Source: Oscillatoriales cyanobacterium
GTDB taxonomy: Bacteria; Cyanobacteriota; Cyanobacteriia; Cyanobacteriales; Microcoleaceae
NCBI GenBank assembly: GCA_004292955.1
Contig: RDXX01000015.1
Span: 1 to 64,000 of the forward strand
Reading direction: 5' to 3'
Length of the DNA: 64,000 nt
The position numbers and the translations under genes are program-made. Below the pieces are notes generated by a model, which was not told where the DNA came from, searched no databases, and worked only from the letters and a program-made list of their open reading frames with translations. Numbering within the stretch: position 1 is the first letter of the stretch; each line of letters opens with the position of its first letter. Of this stretch, positions 1-8,253 are shown in pieces.

Positions 1-465
1 AAATTTGCATCTACTCAAATTAGTTAGGTGAAAACCAGTTTCCTGTAAGTCACTTCTGCTGAAATTTGCCCCAGTCAAATCCGCTCTGCGAAAGTTAGCC
101 CGCCACAGACAAGCTCCGCTCAGGTTCGCCCCACTCGAATCAGCATCTTCAAAATGCGCGTATGCCAAGTCGAGGTCGCTCAAATCTGCTCCACTAAAAT
201 TGATTCCTTGTCCGTAAAAAACTAGCCGTTGCAAGTCACTTTCCCTGAAGTTAGCCCCACTCAAGTTTACTCCACTAAAGTAACCATCCTTACATTGATC
301 GCCGGTCAAGTTCACTTTAATTAGAGAAAAGTCTCTCTCCCCAGCGTCATAGCGCCTCAGCACTTCTTCAAACCACAACCTTTTTCTACTGTTGCATATT
401 CTCATCCATTCTGCTTCTCGTTTTTCTTCTTCTTCTTCTTCTTCTTCTTCTTCTTCTTCGTTCAT
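1..465 (-). CDS. Pentapeptide repeat protein, 3' end outside window
   Basis: 155 codons are open from the ATG at 465 to the window edge, so the C-terminus is missing. After Met-Asn there are 12 consecutive GAA (Glu) codons at 424-459, then a Lys-Arg-Glu linker. From about residue 55 the protein has pentapeptide repeats of the A(D/N)LXX type, for example SGANF, SGADL, EDADS, SGANL, RRADL. Such proteins fold as a right-handed quadrilateral beta helix; the cellular role of most cyanobacterial members is unknown. The gene is a paralogue of the next gene (596..1273): both share the MNEEEE start, the CNSRK, LRRY and GERDFSL blocks, and almost all repeat segments. The main differences are the length of the poly-Glu run (12 against 4) and scattered substitutions. 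No signal peptide or membrane segment is visible, so it is probably cytoplasmic. It is intact as far as it can be read. Confidence 0.85.
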   Translation of the reverse strand, partial: MNEEEEEEEEEEEEKREAEWMRICNSRKRLWFEEVLRRYDAGERDFSLIKVNLTGDQCKDGYFSGVNLSGANFRESDLQRLVFYGQGINFSGADLSDLDLAYAHFEDADSSGANLSGACLWRANFRRADLTGANFSRSDLQETGFHLTNLSRCKF

Positions 466-526
466 GACTTTATTCCTCGAAGCTGTTGACAATAATAAAA
501 ATGTTGATTCTACTAAAATAGCTTAA
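464..526 (+). pseudogene. Duplicated and truncated 5' end of the small HTH-like ORF
   Basis: The 20 codons from the ATG at 464 (MTLFLEAVDNN...) match the first codons of the ORF starting at 1272 (MTLFLESVENK...), then stop at TAA 524-526. The region just upstream of both pentapeptide genes is thus duplicated along with the genes. This copy lacks the helix-turn-helix part. Probably a non-coding remnant that marks one edge of the duplicated unit. Confidence 0.55.
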
Positions 527-595
527 TGTTTTAAAACTAGCAAATACTTACTTCGGGAGCAATTTTTTATCAACTCATGCCATAGTAGCTATGAA

Positions 596-1273
596 TTAGT
601 CTTCACTGTTCCCAATAGTACCATCGGGCATGATGGTATCTTTAAAGTGAGCATCTGTAAAAATAGCCATTTCAGATTTGTGACTTCTAATTTCATCCAG
701 ATCCAACTCAGTACCAAAAAAGTTAGTTCTCGTCAAGTCAGCCCGATAAAAACGAACGCTATCTTTAAACTTAGCATTCCTAAAATCACTATCGGTTAAG
801 TTAGCATCACCAAAACTTGTCTCAATCATCTTGGCTCCACTTAAGTTTGCTCTACTCAAATTCGCGTCGTAAAACTTAGTCTCCTGCAAATCGGTTTGAG
901 TCAAGTTCGCCCCAGTCAAATCCGCTCTGCCAAAGTTAGCTCGCCACAGACAAGCTCCGCTCAGGTTAGCCCCACTCAAATCCGCATCTTCAAAATGTGC
1001 GCGGGCCAAGTCAAGGTCGCTCAAATCTGAGCCACTAAAATTGATTCCTTGTCCGTACAAAACCAGATGTAGCAAGTCACTTTCCCTGAAGTTAGCTCCA
1101 CTCAAGTTCACTCCACTTAAGTAGCGCTCCTTAGATTGCTCGTCGCTCAAGTACACTTGAATTAGAGAAAAGTCTCTCTCCCCTGCCTCATAGCGCCTGA
1201 GCACTTCTTCTAACCACACCTGTTTTCTACTGTTGCATATTCTGATCCATTCTGCTTCTTCTTCTTCGTTCAT
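596..1273 (-). CDS. Pentapeptide repeat protein
   Basis: 225 residues. The N-terminal ~55 residues are charged (MNEEEEAEW..., then GERDFSLIQVYL). From about residue 55 to 190 there are tandem pentapeptide repeats (SGANF, SGSDL, EDADL, SGANL, GRADL, TGANL, SRANL) with L or F at the central position, predicting a quadrilateral beta helix. It is a close tandem paralogue of the gene cut by the left edge, so this is a recent local duplication. The start ATG overlaps, tail to tail by two bases, the ATG of a divergent small ORF at 1272, leaving no room for independent upstream leaders. No enzymatic motif or signal peptide is present. The role is unknown; some pentapeptide proteins act as gyrase-protecting DNA mimics, but nothing here shows that. 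Confidence 0.9.
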   Translation of the reverse strand: MNEEEEAEWIRICNSRKQVWLEEVLRRYEAGERDFSLIQVYLSDEQSKERYLSGVNLSGANFRESDLLHLVLYGQGINFSGSDLSDLDLARAHFEDADLSGANLSGACLWRANFGRADLTGANLTQTDLQETKFYDANLSRANLSGAKMIETSFGDANLTDSDFRNAKFKDSVRFYRADLTRTNFFGTELDLDEIRSHKSEMAIFTDAHFKDTIMPDGTIGNSED

Positions 1274-1499
1274 GACTTTATTTCTAGAATCTGTTGAGAA
1301 TAAAAATGTTGATACTACTAAAATAACTCAATCTTTGAAGGCTCACAAGGAAGAACAGCAAGCGCGGCTGGCAGCGGAGTCAGCTTTGCGATCGATCTTA
1401 ACTCAAGTTTTAAATTCTGGGATGAATCTGGAACAGGTGGCGCAAATGATGAATTTATCGACTTTGGAGGTGAGACGATTGGTTGGAGAAAACTTTTGA
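1272..1499 (+). CDS. Small ORF with C-terminal HTH-like helix, possible gene fragment
   Basis: 75 residues from the ATG at 1272, though the frame is open from 1233. The first part is polar and helical; the C-terminal ~35 residues (LNSGMNLEQVAQMMNLS...) resemble the EQVAQ..LS...V tail found at the end of cyanobacterial Rpn/PD-(D/E)XK transposase-like proteins. It may therefore be the surviving tail of such a gene, broken by the arrival of the pentapeptide genes whose start codon it overlaps. A truncated copy of its first 20 codons lies at 464-526. No independent evidence of expression. Confidence 0.35.
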   Translation: MTLFLESVENKNVDTTKITQSLKAHKEEQQARLAAESALRSILTQVLNSGMNLEQVAQMMNLSTLEVRRLVGENF

Positions 1500-1609
1500 G
1501 TGCATTGACAACAGTAAGGTGCGCGGGAGCACCTTACTTGACAAAATATTAACAATCAGCAGTCAAGAATTAATATCATGTCCCGTCGAACGACCATAAT
1601 AAGATTGGT

Positions 1610-1672
1610 TTGTAGTGAGGACTTCAGTCCTCGGATTTGGATGCGGACTTGCATTCCTCACTACAAACCATT
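1610..1672. repeat. GTAGTGAGGACTTCAGTCC-type palindromic repeat
   Basis: Imperfect inverted repeat beginning TTTGTAGTGAGGACTTC and ending in CTCACTACAAACC. Further copies are at 18886, 20388, 28803 (partial), 36411 (three in a row) and 44109. All are intergenic. They could form a long hairpin in transcripts. Confidence 0.8.
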
Positions 1673-1745
1673 TTTAGGGCTGATAATTGACACGGTGTGA
1701 CTAAAGTCTTCACTAGAAACGGTTTTTAGCGTAATTGACAGGGCA

Positions 1746-1853
1746 TATAGCCTTTCTCAAAAAGATGAGGTATAACTGACAGCTCGATAACCGCTTAGAC
1801 GTATAGGGCCCAAGCCCAACAACATACCTCATATGAGAGCTAGATTCGCTATA
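1746..1853. mobile_element. MITE-like element, family A (TATAG...CTATA)
   Basis: 108-bp non-coding unit with TATAG at one end and CTATA at the other; subterminal TCTAGCTCTCATAT is found inverted at the right end. A second copy of nearly the same length is at 24321-24430, and a third, interrupted one is at 9577-9730. No ORF inside. Shared ends, size and dispersal suggest a miniature inverted-repeat element. The rest of the 1500-1863 gap shows only the palindromic repeat at 1610. Confidence 0.6.
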
Positions 1854-1863
1854 ATATCAATTA

Positions 1864-3681
1864 TTATTTGAAAGGCTTGTTAGTAGGTTTAAAACCTTGT
1901 TTTTGAAAATAGGTTTTAAATACTTCGTGAGCAATTGGTGCGGCCGAGACGGCACCAAATCCTCCGCCTTCGACTATAACTGCGATCGCAACTTCCGGTT
2001 TGTCAGCGGGAGCAAAACCCACATACATCGAATTGTCAGGATGACCTGGCATTTCCACAGTCCCTGTCTTGCCAGCACTTAAAGGAATTGTACCGTCATT
2101 CAGACCGCGGCCTGTACCCTTTTTCACCACGTCCATCAATCCTTCTTTAATCACCTTTAAAGTAGAAGGTTTAATTCCTGTGGGGATTTTTTTCGTGAGG
2201 GGTGTATTGGTTTGAGATGCCAACAAGTGCGGCTGCACTCGCGAACCGCCGTTAGCAATTGTTGATACCATAACTGCTAATTCTAGGGGTGTGCAAAGTA
2301 CCAAGCCTTGACCGATCGCCATTGTGACGGTATCGCCCACATACCAATCTTCCTTGTACATTTTCTTTTTCTCTGCTGGCGTGGGCACTTGACCGTGATT
2401 GGCACCGTCTATCCCCAAAATATCTAAATTAATCGTCCCGCCAATGCCCATTTTAGACGCCCATTTCGACATTTGTTCCGGGCCTGCCGCCATGCCTACT
2501 TGATAGAAAAATGTATTGCTGCTAAAGGCCAAAGCATCGCGAAAACCGATAACACCTTGACCCGCGCCGTGTTCGTTGAAAGAAATGCCACCGATCGTAA
2601 TTGAAGAAGATGATACTAAAGTCGAGTCAGGAGAAAACTTGCCCGATTCCATGCCGGCGACAGAAGTTACAATCTTAAAAGTGCTGCCGACTGGATAGCC
2701 TTGAACTGCCCGATTTAAAAATGGTTTTTCTGGCCCTTGCAGTCGATCCCATTCTGTTTGAGTCACCTTGCGGGTGAAAATGTTGGGGTCAAATGTCGGC
2801 CAACTAGCCATTGTTAAAAGCGCTCCGGTTTTCACGTCGATCGCTACAACGGCACCCAGGCGATCGCCCAAAGCTTTTTCGGCAGTTTTTTGCATATCTA
2901 AATCTAAAGTTAGCTGCACGGGTTTGCCGGGAATAGGCTCTTTTACGCCTAAATCTTGAATTTCCTCGCCCTTAGCGTTCACCTCGATCAAACGGTTCCC
3001 CCAAACGCCTTCTAAAGTTGGATTGGCTAACTTTTCAACTCCCATTTGACCGACGATCATCCCCATTGGATATGCAGGATTAGCTTTTAATTCGTCTAAA
3101 GTAGCTTCACCGACGTACCCCAAAAGGTGAGCTGCTAATTGCTGGTTGGGATTGTCGCGGCTCGATTCTACGCGAATTTCAACTCCCCGCAAAGTATTGC
3201 TTTGTTCTCCCAAAGCGACGAAAGTAGCGACATCGATATCTTTACTAATTCGCACTGGCAGGGCTGATTTGTAGCCGGCTACATCGATTTTTTTGATGAT
3301 TTCGGTGGCGGGAAGTTTGACGATCGGGCTCAGTGTAGCCGCGACTTCTTGCCAATCCTTTGCCGATCGCTCTTTTGGCCACAAATACACCGATCGCGAT
3401 ACGCGGTTCGCCGCCAAAATTTTGCCGTTGCGATCTAAAATTTGACCGCGAGTCGCTGCGACTGAGACAGGGCGAATGCGGTTATTTTCCGCCCGCTGTC
3501 GGTTGTAGGCTCCCTGTACCAGTTGCAATTCGGCTAGACGAAACATCGGCATCGTCACTAATGTAGTGACGATCAGCATAAAAATCATCACTTGGAGCGA
3601 TCGACTCCGTTGCTGTGCAGGATTGTCCGAGGTATTTTTGTTTAATCGGACTTTAGAGTTAAAAGAAAAATCGCTAGCCAT
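1864..3681 (-). CDS. mrdA: Penicillin-binding protein 2 (class B transpeptidase)
   Basis: 605 residues. One N-terminal membrane anchor (about residues 30-50), a PBP dimerisation domain (about 55-230), then the transpeptidase domain. The catalytic motifs are S333-T-F-K336 (PVGSTFK), S387-S-N389 and K538-T-G-T541. In the family this enzyme cross-links peptidoglycan during cell elongation, in the periplasm, together with a RodA/SEDS glycosyltransferase. The length is normal for PBP2. No mreB, mreC or rodA neighbours are visible in the window; the gene stands alone, with repeat-rich gaps on both sides. FtsI (PBP3) is the alternative class B assignment, but the 'dimerisation plus short linker' layout and the GQG.L.TPLE region fit PBP2 better. 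Confidence 0.9.
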   Translation of the reverse strand: MASDFSFNSKVRLNKNTSDNPAQQRSRSLQVMIFMLIVTTLVTMPMFRLAELQLVQGAYNRQRAENNRIRPVSVAATRGQILDRNGKILAANRVSRSVYLWPKERSAKDWQEVAATLSPIVKLPATEIIKKIDVAGYKSALPVRISKDIDVATFVALGEQSNTLRGVEIRVESSRDNPNQQLAAHLLGYVGEATLDELKANPAYPMGMIVGQMGVEKLANPTLEGVWGNRLIEVNAKGEEIQDLGVKEPIPGKPVQLTLDLDMQKTAEKALGDRLGAVVAIDVKTGALLTMASWPTFDPNIFTRKVTQTEWDRLQGPEKPFLNRAVQGYPVGSTFKIVTSVAGMESGKFSPDSTLVSSSSITIGGISFNEHGAGQGVIGFRDALAFSSNTFFYQVGMAAGPEQMSKWASKMGIGGTINLDILGIDGANHGQVPTPAEKKKMYKEDWYVGDTVTMAIGQGLVLCTPLELAVMVSTIANGGSRVQPHLLASQTNTPLTKKIPTGIKPSTLKVIKEGLMDVVKKGTGRGLNDGTIPLSAGKTGTVEMPGHPDNSMYVGFAPADKPEVAIAVIVEGGGFGAVSAAPIAHEVFKTYFQKQGFKPTNKPFK

Positions 3682-3885
3682 ATTAATTAATCTGCTCTTT
3701 GATTGAATTAACAGGCAGATCTAATTCTCATCCGGATTATTTCGGGGAGGATACAGCGATGACAACTTTTAGCTCTTTAGTGACCGACATAAATATGCCT
3801 ATTGGCAGATACATAAATACGTAAAATCCCGTACAGTTCTTGTTCTACAATTTCCTATTTATTTTCCTATTAGCATAAATAATTG

Positions 3886-4062
3886 CTTGAAAGCCTCTGG
3901 GTTTGGCGTAGAAATTAAAATCAGACGATTCATTACTCCAATCCTCGGACTTCCAGGTAGAGGTTGCCCTCAAGCGGTCAACTGTCAACTAAGAGGGCTC
4001 TCACGGGGGCACTGCCCCTACAACAGATCAACTGTCAACTGTCAACTGTCAACTGTCAACTG
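3886..4062 (+). repeat. Dispersed ~130-bp repeat with TTGACAG heptamer tail
   Basis: Core motifs GAAATTAAAATCAGACGATT and CATTACTCCAATCCTCGGAC, followed by AGGTAGAGGT and several heptamers reading CAACTGT. The tail enters the 3' end of nanE and supplies its last codons. The remainder of the 3682-4041 gap holds the upstream region of the PBP2 gene; I see no gene in it. Other copies of this element: 19721, 26688, 33932, 40041, 50303, 58804, 60563. Confidence 0.8.
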
Positions 4063-4728
4063 AATGAACGACGCATAGGCTGTCACCTTAATATCAATTC
4101 CAGTAATATCTCCACCGACAACAACAGCCGTTGCTCCTAAATTCAATGCTTTTTGAGCCATGGAGGGCCCAGAGATTCCGCCTTCGCAGATAACGGGAAT
4201 CTTGAGCTTTGCTACCATTTGCGCTAGCAAATCAAATCCGGGCGGCGAGAAACTTTCTGTTTGGGGTGTGTAGCCAAAAAGAGTAGTACCGACAGTATCT
4301 GCACCAGCTTCAGCAGCGGCGATCGCAGATTCTATAGTATCTACATCCGCCATGACTAATTTCCCTAATTCTTTGTGAATGCGATCGATTAACGTCTTTA
4401 AGTCTTCGCCAGCAGGGCGGTTTCGCAAAGTCGCGTCAATGGCGATAATATCTGCTCCTGCAAGTGCGATCGCCCGTGCGTCTTCAAACCGAGGAGTAAT
4501 GTAAATCTCGCATCCCGCCAATTGCTGCTTCCAAATGCCAATTACGGGAGCCGATACCTGTTGTCGCACCGCTGCAACGTGAGCCGGGGTGTCAATCCGC
4601 ACGCCCGATGCACCTCGATTGATGGCGGTGCGAGCCATTGCTGCAATCACGATCGGATCGTGCAGCGGCGAATCAGCAGGTGCTTGACAAGAAACAATTA
4701 ATCCTGTGGGAATTTGACAGTTAATCAT
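4042..4728 (-). CDS. nanE: Putative N-acetylmannosamine-6-phosphate 2-epimerase
   Basis: 228 residues from the ATG at 4728 (MINCQIPTGLIVSCQAP). Family enzymes interconvert ManNAc-6-P and GlcNAc-6-P in amino-sugar metabolism and fold as a TIM barrel. Visible NanE features: the N-terminal GLIVSCQAP strand, GASGVRI, PVIGIWKQ, ADIIAIDAT, LVMADVDT with alternating AEAGAD, CEGGI and AVVVGGDIT (phosphate-binding strand). The frame stays open upstream to 4806, but that extension is translated GGGCATG array and is unlikely to be genuine. The array abuts the chosen ATG, so there is no recognisable Shine-Dalgarno sequence. The last five residues (LTVDS) and the TGA come from the TTGACAG array. No other nan genes are nearby. 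Confidence 0.85.
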   Translation of the reverse strand: MINCQIPTGLIVSCQAPADSPLHDPIVIAAMARTAINRGASGVRIDTPAHVAAVRQQVSAPVIGIWKQQLAGCEIYITPRFEDARAIALAGADIIAIDATLRNRPAGEDLKTLIDRIHKELGKLVMADVDTIESAIAAAEAGADTVGTTLFGYTPQTESFSPPGFDLLAQMVAKLKIPVICEGGISGPSMAQKALNLGATAVVVGGDITGIDIKVTAYASFIQLTVDS

Positions 4729-4835
4729 GGGGAATTGGGGAATGGGGAATGGGGCATGGGGCATGGGGCATGGGGCATTGGGCATCGGGCATTGGGCAGG
4801 GGGCATCGGGCATTGGGCAAACAGGGCATTGGGCT
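4729..4835. repeat. GGGCATG/GGGCATT heptamer array
   Basis: Degenerate 7-bp tandem array (GGGCATG, GGGCATT, GGGCATC) directly upstream of nanE and downstream of the four-helix-bundle gene. Not CRISPR: there are no spacers. Confidence 0.85.
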
Positions 4836-4846
4836 TTTTTTGTGAT

Positions 4847-5212
4847 TTATTCCCTGTGTCCTATTGAACTCAAATAAGCGTTAAGTTTTGGTAGTAATTT
4901 ATCGACAATTGGTTTGAATTTGCTTACTTCTTCGCTGGTGATAAGGTGTCTAGCATAGGCTAATCTTAACCAGTTTACGGTTTCGTACAAAGAGCCTCTG
5001 GCAATTTTTACAAAACGCCGATTATCTTGATCATTATAACGACCTCTTCCTTCAGCAATATTAGCACAGACACTATCAGCAGACCGAACTATCTGTTTGC
5101 CCATCGTATCTTTTGTGAAGTAATCCCATTTTTTAACAATCTCCCAAATCTGATTCGCCAAACTTTCCGCCAACTTATAAACCTCTAATTCCTCAAAATC
5201 AGGTCTTCCCAT
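4847..5212 (-). CDS. Four helix bundle protein (23S rRNA IVP family)
   Basis: 121 residues, all-helical. Family signature F.ELEVYK.A..L at residues 6-18, QIVRSADSV.ANIAEG at about 41-56, and RF..IARGS..E at about 65-77. This family (originally found as ORFs in 23S rRNA intervening sequences) forms pentameric four-helix bundles; relatives include the Avd accessory protein of diversity-generating retroelements. No reverse transcriptase or variable repeat is visible here. The stand-alone function is unknown. The gene is enclosed by GGGCATG arrays on both sides (4729-4835, 5240-5284), which makes it look like a small inserted cassette. Confidence 0.85.
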   Translation of the reverse strand: MGRPDFEELEVYKLAESLANQIWEIVKKWDYFTKDTMGKQIVRSADSVCANIAEGRGRYNDQDNRRFVKIARGSLYETVNWLRLAYARHLITSEEVSKFKPIVDKLLPKLNAYLSSIGHRE

Positions 5213-5239
5213 AATTACCTCAAAAACTCAATTATATTA

Positions 5240-5284
5240 AATGCCCCATGCCCCATACCCCATGCCCCATGCCCCATGCCCCAT
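5240..5284. repeat. CCCCATG heptamer array
   Basis: About six 7-bp units (CCCCATG, one CCCCATA) between the four-helix-bundle gene and the histidine kinase stop codon. Confidence 0.85.
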
Positions 5285-7935
5285 TATCCATTAATCCCGG
5301 CCATTAAAGAAAGAATTTTGTCAAGCAATTGCTCGGGGTGAATCGGTTTAGCCAAACAATCGTTAGCTCCCGCCGTCACAAAAGATATTTCATCTGCGGG
5401 AATTTCTTTAGCGCTTAAAGCCAGAATTTTGAGATTTTCAGTAGCGGGTTTTTGGCGAAGTTGTTGAATTATTTCGCAGCCGTTCATCCCGGGTAAACGC
5501 ATATCCACAATCACAGCATTGGGCTGCAAAAGTTCAATTTGTTCTACCGCCGCCGAGCCTTCAATCATCCACACTACCTGCATTCCTGCGGCTGTCAGGA
5601 TATCGCAAATCAGCATGGCAGTTTCTTCATCTTCTTCTACGAGGACGAGGCTGCCCCGCAAGGAGGAAGAGTGCAGCGGTAAAGATGAATTCGATTTTTC
5701 ATATTTGAATTTTGTGGATTCATCTTTGCTTTTAGTTTGCATTGGTATAAAAACTGTAAAAGTAGAGCCAACATCAACTGTAGAGTTGACTTCGATCGCG
5801 CCGCCGTGAAGTTCTACTAATTGTTTAGTTAATGCCAATCCCAGACCTGTGCCGCCGTATTCGCGGCGGTATGGGGAATCTAACTGCTGGAATTTTTGAA
5901 ACAAGAGCGATCGCTGATCTTCGGGAATTCCAATGCCGGTATCTTTGATTTGAAAAACAGCGGTGCTACCTGGGGGTGCAGTACCGGGCTGTCGCACTGC
6001 TGGCGTCCGAGTTTTATCTTCTGTCACCCACACTCGCAGGACGATTCGCCCGCCTTCGGGAGTAAATTTAATCGCATTTCCTAAAAGATTGAACAGAATT
6101 TGTCTCAAGCGGCGCGGGTCTGCGGTGAAGCGATCGCACTCTTGTTTGATCCGCTGTTCTTGCACGAGTTCCACGCCTTTAGCTATAGCTTTTTCTTTGA
6201 AGGCGTGCAGGCTCTGAGAAGCTAATTTAGAAATTGAAAATTCACTAATTTTTAATACTGCTTTTCCTGCTTCTACTTGCGATAAATCTAAAATATCGTT
6301 AATTAATTCTAATAAGTGGTCGCCGCTGTCCCGGATAGTTTGCAGGTACTGTCGCTGTTTGGCAATTGGTACTTCTTTGGTGCCAACTTTGCCGTAAGAC
6401 CACCGCAGCAGCGTGTCCGAAATGCCGATGACGCAGGTGAGGGGAGTCCGCAATTCGTGGCTCATAGCTGCCAAAAATTCGCTTTTGGCGAGGCTGGCAG
6501 ACTGGGCGGTAGCAAGGGCATCGCGCAGTTCTTGCGTTCGCTCTATGACGCGCTGTTCAGAGGTGCACTTTTGCTGCTGGACTTCTGCATAAAGTTCGGC
6601 TTGGTAAATGGCGATCGCCAAATGTTCTGCTATTTGCCGCAAAAATGTTTTTTTGCTTTCTTCCCACTCGCACACAGTACACTGGTGGGCGATTAGCAGC
6701 CCCCACAATTCGTCTTGAACTACGATCGGTACTAGCAACTTCGCCCGCACCTTCGCCCGCCGCATCAACTCTAAAAAACAAGAGTGCGAAGAGTAAGTTA
6801 TTTCCACATCAGTGACGCACAAAGCCAAACCTTTGCGATATTTCTCTCTGTCAATGACTCCATCGGGAAAACACTGGGCGCCTTCACTAAAATTCAGTAC
6901 AGACGAGATAGCATCGCTGGCTAAAGCTTCGTAGGTAACGCGACCTAAATACAAGTAAGAACCGGGATTTTCTTTGACTTCGCCAGAAACCGCCATAGGT
7001 ATTTCTTTACCTAATTCGGCATGGTGGGGGGCTGGCACTTTTTCAAATTGATAAATTAACAGGCGATCGACATCCAAAAACTCTCGCACTCTCGAAACTG
7101 CTTTTGACAAAATTACTGGTAATTCCAAACTCTGGCGGATTTGAGTTGTCACCTGATTCAAAAGTCGCTCTTGTTCTAGCTGCTGCTGCAAAGCATCTTC
7201 CACAGACTGACAAAATGAAATGCAGGGACTGGCAATTTGTAAGTGATTGACGGCTTCGGCAATCTGGTGGTGTAGCGTTTCTGGAGCGATCGGTTTTAAC
7301 GCTGAGTTTCCCTCTATTTCTGTTGGGAGCTTTAGGGGCAGGGGACTGTTTTTGCTGGCATCGGTAGCGAGAAGATCCAGCAAATTTAGGGTGAATTCGC
7401 TTTGTAAAATTGCCGAGTTCGGCTGTATGTTCTTAATTGCTTGTTTGAGGGCGCGAATGTCAATTTGTCTTGGCGGTGCGGGCGTTATTTCTGCGAGTTT
7501 GTCTGCGAGGGGAGAGAGGAATTTGGCGATCGCCCCTGGATCGAAAGTCAAATCCACATTTAATTGCGAAGTGAGATGTTTTTCACTGTGTTTGCGTCCG
7601 TTTGTTGCCAACTCATCTAATGCCTCGCCCCGCAGCAGCGCGCTAAACCGAGCTGATACCACTGCTGCAAACCTTTGGGACGAGTTTCCTTCCCCATTTT
7701 CAGGATTGGCGATCGCATCGTCGGCGAGCCAAATCGCCCCCGGGAGTTCAGCCATTTGCTGTAACAACTGGTAAGCAGCCTCAAAGGTTGCGATCGGCAA
7801 AGTTCGATTTAAGGTTTTTGGTTTCAATCTAGGTATTTTCCCGGTTGTTTTAAAGGACAAAATATGAATGCCGCTGTTTTGGGGAGGGAACCAGGGGCGC
7901 AGCAGACGGGGCCGCTCCAAAAGACTTGAGATCAA
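5284..7935 (-). CDS. Hybrid sensor histidine kinase, GAF-HisKA-HATPase-REC
   Basis: 883 residues, starting at TTG 7935 because an in-frame stop lies a few codons upstream and the next ATG is far inside. Residues 1-230 form an unrecognised N-terminal region; GAF domain about 260-450 (LLNQVTTQIRQSL...DRLLIYQF); HisKA with phospho-acceptor H493 (MSHELRTPL); HATPase about 595-725 (NLLGNAIKF, DTGIGI, GGTGLGLAL); receiver about 760-875 with D811 (VDMRLPG). No transmembrane segment, so it is probably a cytoplasmic sensor. The GAF lacks a PCDIP or phytochrome-type cysteine motif that I can recognise, so chromophore binding is not supported. It is divergent from the 8254 and 9986 genes, which it may serve as a kinase (inference from context only). 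Confidence 0.9.
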   Translation of the reverse strand: MISSLLERPRLLRPWFPPQNSGIHILSFKTTGKIPRLKPKTLNRTLPIATFEAAYQLLQQMAELPGAIWLADDAIANPENGEGNSSQRFAAVVSARFSALLRGEALDELATNGRKHSEKHLTSQLNVDLTFDPGAIAKFLSPLADKLAEITPAPPRQIDIRALKQAIKNIQPNSAILQSEFTLNLLDLLATDASKNSPLPLKLPTEIEGNSALKPIAPETLHHQIAEAVNHLQIASPCISFCQSVEDALQQQLEQERLLNQVTTQIRQSLELPVILSKAVSRVREFLDVDRLLIYQFEKVPAPHHAELGKEIPMAVSGEVKENPGSYLYLGRVTYEALASDAISSVLNFSEGAQCFPDGVIDREKYRKGLALCVTDVEITYSSHSCFLELMRRAKVRAKLLVPIVVQDELWGLLIAHQCTVCEWEESKKTFLRQIAEHLAIAIYQAELYAEVQQQKCTSEQRVIERTQELRDALATAQSASLAKSEFLAAMSHELRTPLTCVIGISDTLLRWSYGKVGTKEVPIAKQRQYLQTIRDSGDHLLELINDILDLSQVEAGKAVLKISEFSISKLASQSLHAFKEKAIAKGVELVQEQRIKQECDRFTADPRRLRQILFNLLGNAIKFTPEGGRIVLRVWVTEDKTRTPAVRQPGTAPPGSTAVFQIKDTGIGIPEDQRSLLFQKFQQLDSPYRREYGGTGLGLALTKQLVELHGGAIEVNSTVDVGSTFTVFIPMQTKSKDESTKFKYEKSNSSLPLHSSSLRGSLVLVEEDEETAMLICDILTAAGMQVVWMIEGSAAVEQIELLQPNAVIVDMRLPGMNGCEIIQQLRQKPATENLKILALSAKEIPADEISFVTAGANDCLAKPIHPEQLLDKILSLMAGING

Positions 7936-8253
7936 AGAAGTCAGTCGATTTTAGATCTTAGATTTTAGATTTTAGATTTACTTGCAGCTTCGTGAATCAC
8001 CGGAGCAGGAACTTCGAGCTAAGATTTTGGGCTGCTCGCAACTTAAGTCGCGCGCTTGTATCCGTTTTTCTGCGGTGTCGTGACTCAAATAACGTAGCCA
8101 GTTAAGGCTGAGGCTGGTCAACACAGCTTGCGAGATATTACTCTTACAAGCTCAGTTCTTTTAAGACTGGGTTGCTGACTACTTTAAACAATCTTAATCC
8201 AGTATAATATCAATATATAATTTGTTAACTTCTACTTAACACTATCCGGGTAA
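7936..8253. other. Divergent intergenic region with GATTTTA heptamers
   Basis: Contains GATTTTA heptamers at about 7949-7979 and a segment ending GCGCTTGTATCCGTTT (about 8052-8068), which recurs at about 56720-56740 after another GATTTTA array. A TATAAT hexamer at 8203-8208 is a plausible -10 for the 8254 gene, but I see no good -35. No gene. Confidence 0.5.

Noticed and set aside
4729-4806. 26-residue N-terminal extension of nanE (MPPAQCPMPNAPCPMPH...)
   Set aside because: It is translated GGGCATG array; the family start lies at 4728.
4847-5212. Four-helix-bundle gene as Avd of a diversity-generating retroelement
   Set aside because: No reverse transcriptase, template repeat or variable repeat is visible within several kb.
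7247-7774. 175-codon plus-strand frame
   Set aside because: Antisense to the GAF hybrid kinase, low-complexity composition and no family motif.
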